Below are positions 58,690 through 64,000 of a DNA stretch of 64,000 nt, one piece after another. The position numbers and the translations under genes are program-made. The DNA comes from Shinisaurus crocodilurus. Taxonomy: Eukaryota; Chordata; Lepidosauria; Squamata; Shinisauridae. The notes beneath the pieces were generated by a model. It had not been told where the DNA came from. It did no database searches and saw only the letters and a program-made list of their open reading frames with translations. Position 1 is the stretch's first letter. The number at the start of each line of letters is the position of its first letter. The DNA is taken from assembly GCA_021292165.1 (NCBI GenBank), contig CM037877.1, forward strand, positions 83,297,691 to 83,361,690, in the 5' to 3' direction.

Positions 58690-58925
58690 GTCAGTTAGCC
58701 TTACATAATTAGCTTAAATTGCTGAGCAACTGTATCGTCTATTTGGGTATACCATCTTACATTTACAAAGAATCAATAAAGCATGACCAGTTTTCCATAA
58801 ATTTGCCCCATCTTTATGTTTTTTCATAGTCTCTAATATTATGTTGTTTACTTTGCCACATTTTATCTAACCCTTCCCACATATCTAAATCCCACATTTT
58901 ATCTAACCATTCACTCATCAAAGGT
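58690..58925 (-). mobile_element. L1-like ORF2 remnant (antisense)
   Basis: Minus-strand translation gives DEWLDKMWDLDMWEGLDKMW and, after interruptions, WGKFMENWSCFID, which resembles the extreme C-terminus of L1 ORF2. Weak evidence. Confidence 0.3.
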
Positions 58926-59559
58926 CAGGCTTGTGATCTCCAGTTCTTTGCATGGGATGAATGGGAGGAAGTGAAAGTCCCTGGTTCGAATCCCACAGAC
59001 CAGTTTCACCCAAAATAATATCTACCGTATGTCTTCACCATTGGCCCCTTGGCCCTTGCAAACCTCCAAGAAATCTGGGGTCTGCAACAGCCTCCAGCAC
59101 TGCTAATATAGCAGTAAGAAAATGGTAGATTACAGTGACCAAGTGGGTGCCCTGTTCCAGGACAGAAGGCATTATTGCTGCTCTCGCCAACTGTATGCAG
59201 GGTGGCGGCTTTTGAATGTCCTGTGAGCAATGCAGGCTCTTGGAACCCAGCTAGGCCTGGGACACAGCTGAGCAGCACAGCCATTGGTACAGTGAGTCCT
59301 TAATAAATATTGATATTTGCAATTAGAATTCACAAGATCAGCTTTGCAAAACCTGCAATGCTAGACCAGGGCTAGGCAACCTAGTGCCCTCTTCCAGATG
59401 TTTTGGACAACAACCCCAGCATTCCTGACCTGTAGCTGTGCTGGCAGGGAGCAGAAATCCAAAATGTCTGGAGGGCACCAGGTTTGGGAAGGCTGTGCTA
59501 GATTGTTGCAGAGCTCTTTCAAATAGCTTAGCTATTCTGTGGGTTTTGAACAGATGGAA

Positions 59560-60334
59560 TCAATGGTTCAAATGGGAAGATTTGGGGGCATACCAGTTCA
59601 AGACAGATTACGCATTTGTGGGGCAGCAGTACTGGAGGATTTGCCTCACGACATTTCTGAATGTCAGCTATACTATGATATTAGAGAACACTGTCTAGAG
59701 CCTTTATTAAAGGAAACTGAGTACTGGAATGTGAAAGAAAAATTAAGCCTTCTACTAGAAGAAACTAATCAGTATGTAACTTGGAGAGTAGCTTCCTTGG
59801 CAGTGAAGGCTGCCAGCCTTAGAAAAGGGTATCTGGAATCCATCTCAGTTGACCGTGGTAAAGATTCTGAGCTTTGAGGATATGAACTCTTGTCAGTATG
59901 TACTTCCTCAATTTTAATTCTTATTGTTTTTAGAATATTTTAAATCTTAATTCTTAGTTTTGTTTTAGTAAAATCCAAACACTAAATTTTGTCCTATGTA
60001 TACTTTTATGTGGTGTCTTAAATGTATTTTACTTTGTTTTCTTTTAATATGGTCTGTGGTCCACTCCTATGTATGATTTTATGTGGAATTTTAAACATAT
60101 CTTACTTTGTTCTCTTTTCAATATGGTCTCTGGACTGGTTGAATAAATTCTGTTCTATCATTCGGGTTAAATACAACATACTTCACATAAACTATGTTGC
60201 AAGCATGAAAATTTATGTTTATGTTTTTGTTGTTTTTATTGGTTTTTTGGTATTGTTTTTGTAAACCGCCCAGGGAGCCTTTTGGCTGATGGGCGGTAAA
60301 TAAAAGTTTTAAATAAATAAATAAAATAAATAAG
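59560..60334 (+). pseudogene. LINE ORF C-terminus and 3' UTR
   Basis: The frame up to 59877 contains RLRICGAAVLEDLPHDISEC followed by YYDIREHCLEPLL. Spacing of C, H and C with a following R....L.PLL is like the zinc-finger C-terminus of several LINE ORF2 proteins. It is followed by a T-rich 3' UTR, then GTAAACCGCCCAGGGAGCC and an AAAT tail shared with 52068-52390. Confidence 0.55.
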
Positions 60335-60699
60335 CAGAGATGTCAGTCCACCTTTAGACTTCAACTATGGAAATATGAAATGGCTTTATGTTCTTGCTTT
60401 TAATATACCTTTAGGGATGAGAGTCTGAATCACACATATTAGAACACCTGACCTAGTTTTATTAGTTTTGTCTTCAGCATGAGTCAGGAGGGCTGGAACT
60501 CCTCACCACGAGAAGGAGCCTAATTTTAATCCTCTTGGATTTTCAAAGGTTGACAGATATGCTCTCCGCTCAGATGATACAGGTCTGTGAGTCACCTCAC
60601 CGAAGGCAACTACGGTTGCTTCTGCAGGCAACTCCTAGGACGTTGTCATCGGTACAGTTTCAAAGTAACAGAGGGTGCCAGTCCTACCCTCTTGATGAA

Positions 60700-60747
<48 letters not shown>
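60700..60747. repeat. (AAT)n microsatellite
   Basis: About 16 AAT units. Confidence 0.95.
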
Positions 60748-61514
60748 CAGCAGATTCTTAATCAAAAGTGATGCTTTCTTGTTGCAAGTCAAATACGCTC
60801 ACCATGCGTTGCTGGGGGGCCCTCCCTCCCCCCTCAGTCCTCCTGCTGGTATCCCGGGGACACCGCGCGGAAGGACTGAGTTGTCTCCCCCCTCCCCACC
60901 ATGATCTCAAGGGATCCTGCCGCTGTGTCCCCTGGGATACCTGCGGGAGGACTGAGGGGGAGGGAGGAGGTCAACAACCCATGGTTAGCCCAATCATGTG
61001 TTTCAAATTGATGGCTTCCTGCAGACAGGTAAAAAAAAAATGTGTTGAAAAACTGAAGCTGACTGCTGGATTCTATTGTTATAGCTCTTTTGTTTTGGGC
61101 TTTTTGGCTGCTTGTTTTAATGAAGTGGTGTTTTATTGTTTGTATATTGCTATATTTTTTAAAAAAATGTAATGCACTGTGATATCTTTCATGAACAGTG
61201 GTATGTAAATAATTGTTTACATAAAATAAATTTTCATGTTACAAAATCCATATGAAACTGGGACATGAAAAATGGTCTTATGTACTTTTTAGCTTGGCAA
61301 AATGTATTATGTGCATGTTGTCTGCAGAAAATGAAGAGAGGAATGTGATTAATGGGTGCTCCTCTCTCATGATCCTTCAGGGTCTGTGATGCTTGGCTTT
61401 CTGGCTCATTTATGAGACAGGTGAGTGTCTGGTTCATGTGTGCACTGTGAAAAATGATTGGATCTCTATTCGTGCAACATGAAACTCATCAGAGTAGAAG
61501 TCAAAGCTGCAATG

Positions 61515-61517
<3 letters not shown>

Positions 61518-61550
<33 letters not shown>
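61518..61550. repeat. (CA)n microsatellite
   Basis: About 16 CA units. Confidence 0.95.
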
Positions 61551-61551
<1 letters not shown>

Positions 61552-62456
61552 GCTCACAAGTTTTCCCCAGCAGTTTCATCTGTCTGTGATAAATATAGCC
61601 TGGAGCAGAGATGCATATGATTCACCGCATGTCAGCAAACGCTGGAGTAGCTCTCCTTTTCTAAAACAGCCATGAATCAAAGGGGATTGCCTAATGAAAC
61701 TAGTAATTAAGGAGTAGCAGTTCAGCACCAGACAGATAGGGGTGAAGGAAGCAACCTTGGTGATTAACCGTCCCATTTCCTAACAGTCCTGGGCAGCAGG
61801 CGCAAAACACTCCAGTTCCTGGGGCTTTTGAGGCTATTGCTCTGTGTGTGCCTGGCGCTCCTCTTATAGCCACACCTGGTGCATTCAGGATGGCGGTTAG
61901 GGTCCACGCAGAAAAAGATGCAAAAAAAGGCTGAGATTACATATTTTGTCTACCACTGCCAGCAAAGATCCAGATTTGTCTGGATCTTTATCCAGATCCA
62001 GGGTCTGCATGCATGCCAAAAAAGCAAAATGAAGAACACAGCATCACTGACACCCCAACCCAGGGGCACCACTATGTACCTGGTTGTGAAGTGGTCCTCC
62101 CCCAAGCAGGACATCCAGCCTTGCTTAGACCATGCCAGGCACATCATTCATTCACTTCTTGCTGTTATGGAAATACTAGCCAAACTAAGGCCATGGTGTT
62201 CGAGTCTGTGGAAGGGGCATGCTGGGTGGGTGGTCCCCTACAGCCCCTAATATGCCCCATTTGCTTTGCTGAGCCAGGGCTGGGAGGAAGGAGAAAGGAG
62301 TTGTTTGGGGTAATGTATTCAGGCCTCGTGGGTTCTGCAATACCTGGTTCTAGGTTGGGGAGCCTGAATCAGTAATGTAGCAGGTTTAATAAACCTGCTA
62401 CATTATGAACAAGCTATCTGTCAAGTCTCTAAGAACACAACCCTGCAGCAAGTTCA

Positions 62457-62590
62457 GCCTTCCCCAATCTCATGCCCTCCAGATGTGTTGGACTTCATCT
62501 CCCATCAGCCCCAGCCAGCATGGCCAATGGTCAGGAATGCTGGGAGTTGCAGTCCAAAACATCTGGAGGGCACCCGGTTGGGAAAGGCTG
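62457..62590. mobile_element. Palindromic MITE, CCCTCCAGATGT type
   Basis: CCTTCCCCAATCTCATGCCC faces GGGCACCCGGTTGGGAAAGG; centre CAGCCCCAGCCAGCATGGCC. Confidence 0.75.
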
Positions 62591-62640
62591 GACGAGGTCA
62601 AGGGAACAGAGAGCAGAGAATGGGGAACCTGGAGGGTGGG

Positions 62641-62800
62641 TTTTTATTTTATTTAAGATTAAAATATTTGTATATCGCCTTTCAGCCAATAGGTCCTCAA
62701 GGTGGCATACAATACAAATTTATCAACAATTCTAACAACAAACATAAAAGCAGAGCCACAAAAGTCATTAGAATGGAACCAACAACCAGCTGTTCATAAT
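62641..62800 (-). mobile_element. LINE 3' end-like fragment (antisense)
   Basis: TTTTATTTTATTTAAGATT followed by TTGTATATCGCCTTTCAGCC and CTCAAGGTGGCATACAATAC, a common LINE 3' end arrangement seen from the other strand. Confidence 0.45.
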
Positions 62801-62882
62801 AACTTAATGCTGAGCAGGGTGGGGGAGCTTTTATCGCCTGCTGAAAGACAAGGAGTGAAGAAGCTAAGCTAATCTTTCTAGG

Positions 62883-63015
62883 TCAGCCTTGCCCAACCTC
62901 CACATGTGCTGGACCGCAACTCCCATGATTCCCAGCCAGCATGACCATTACACTGAGGATTATGGGGATTGTGGCCAAAACATCTGGAGGGCAATAGTTG
63001 GGGAAGCCTGCTCTA
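62883..63015. mobile_element. Palindromic MITE, diverged
   Basis: CAGCCTTGCCCAACCTCCAC faces CAATAGTTGGGGAAGCCTG. Confidence 0.65.
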
Positions 63016-63153
63016 GGGAGTCCCACAATCCAGGTGCTGCCACAGGAAAGGAAGCACTGCTGAAAATATACAATCACAGTTGTTACAGATTAGATTCTAG
63101 ACAAGTTGAATCAGACCTTCTCAAATCACAGAACAAGAACAGCCCTGCTCAGG

Positions 63154-63597
63154 CATTTGGAAAGTGTATTGTCTAAACACGTGAGGAGATGGAGCCCTCC
63201 AACCCCACCACCTTCTGTTGGCACTCTTGGCATCCTGTATGAGTGGAGGGTGACTGTTCAGGAGGGGAGAGCCTCCCCTATCCATGGGGGCTCTCCGTGC
63301 GATCGAGAACACTGATCCCGATGTGTTCACAAGGGTTCAGAAGTATCCGAACCACCTTCAAAACAATCTTGCTGTACACACACCCCTTTCCCAATTCATA
63401 TGTTACCAAGGCAGCGGAATAGCTGCTGAAAAGAATGCTCCCCTGTAATCCAGCGTTGTAAATGGCATGGAGAGGCCCATGGATAGAGGAGGCTCTCCGC
63501 TTCAGACAGTCTCTCTCCAGGTGCACAAGGTGACGGGAGCAACAGGGCTGGAGTGCTCCCTGTCCTCGCACGTTTAAGCAACGTGCTTTCCAAGCGC
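63154..63597. mobile_element. Inverted-repeat element with ~50-bp arms
   Basis: GCATTTGGAAAGTGTATTGT and ACACGTGAGGAGATGGAGCC at the left face CTCCCTGTCCTCGCACGTTT and AACGTGCTTTCCAAGCGC at the right. Second inner arms, GAGAGCCTCCCCTATCCATG and CATGGATAGAGGAGGCTCTC, also pair. Confidence 0.7.
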
Positions 63598-63770
63598 TTG
63601 AATACAGATAACATATAAGCGGGAAACATCTTTTCAAACACCTTGAGACTACAGAATGTGTGGCAATAAAGAGATGAAAGCTATTGTAGTATATTTCTCT
63701 TCTCATGGAGGCACATTTTAATTAGAAATTAAAGGAATGCCTTGTGATGGGCCTCAGATAGAAAAATGTA

Positions 63771-63904
63771 AGGCGCAATCCTAGGCATGTTTAGCCAGAA
63801 GAAAGGCCTACAGCTCCCAGCATGCCCCAGCCAGCATAGCTGGCTGGGGCATGCTGGGAGTTGTAGGCCTTTCTTCTGGCTAAACATGCCTAGGATTGTG
63901 CCCT
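63771..63904. mobile_element. Near-perfect 134-bp palindrome (MITE)
   Basis: GGCGCAATCCTAGGCATGTT through CCCCAGCCAGCATAGCTGG, then the reverse complement back to AACATGCCTAGGATTGTGCC. Arms differ at only a few bases, so the insertion is young or the hairpin was recently regenerated. Confidence 0.85.
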
Positions 63905-64000
63905 TAATCTGGTTTAGGATTTCAGAATAGAGTGACATATTCACAGAGAGGAGTGTTATTTCCTGATATCAGATTAGCTCACTCCTTTAGACAATGAATT

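Noticed and set aside
58975..59000. GGTTCGAATCCC as a tRNA or promoter box
   Set aside because: Isolated B-box-like motif without A box or tRNA arms; probably a SINE scrap.

Overview
The window is non-coding-rich vertebrate nuclear DNA. The only host gene I can support is a minus-strand, multi-exon gene whose exons encode the N-terminal part of a transmembrane channel-like protein, best matched to TMC2 (hair-cell mechanotransduction channel family). Eight exons with GT..AG borders and matching phases run from 35092 down to 2507. A ninth candidate, carrying an ATG, lies at 43619-43658. The gene continues beyond the left edge, because the last exon here covers only the second membrane segment. 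The abundance of hAT-type miniature elements, CR1/L2-like LINE tails, and tRNA-derived SINEs ending in ATAA repeats suggests a squamate reptile (lizard or snake). That assignment is inference, not a database match.

Layout on the + strand: 1-2506 is intron with an L1-like remnant and inverted-repeat elements; 2507-2649 is a TMC2 exon; 2650-14275 is an 11.6 kb intron with hAT elements, a GC-rich insertion (4634-5175) and LINE tails; exons follow at 14276-14374, 16882-16988, 18727-18808, 22795-22885, 26604-26741, 32643-32967 and 35039-35092. The intron 18809-22794 holds a 2.2 kb 5'-truncated LINE that split an older LINE tail. From about 35100 to 64000 I see no exon beyond the candidate at 43619-43658; recognisable sequence there is mostly transposable elements.

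The most informative part is the layered transposon record. Many insertions can be bounded to the base by target-site duplications. They include three copies of a GACTCG-rich hAT family, one retaining a piece of transposase and nested inside a palindromic hAT element; two 5'-truncated LINEs of one family; three mariner-like elements; and two copies of a 5S-rRNA-like SINE joined to a LINE-type tail. I found no evidence of a new cellular system. The notable content is the TMC2 exon structure and the nested repeat history.
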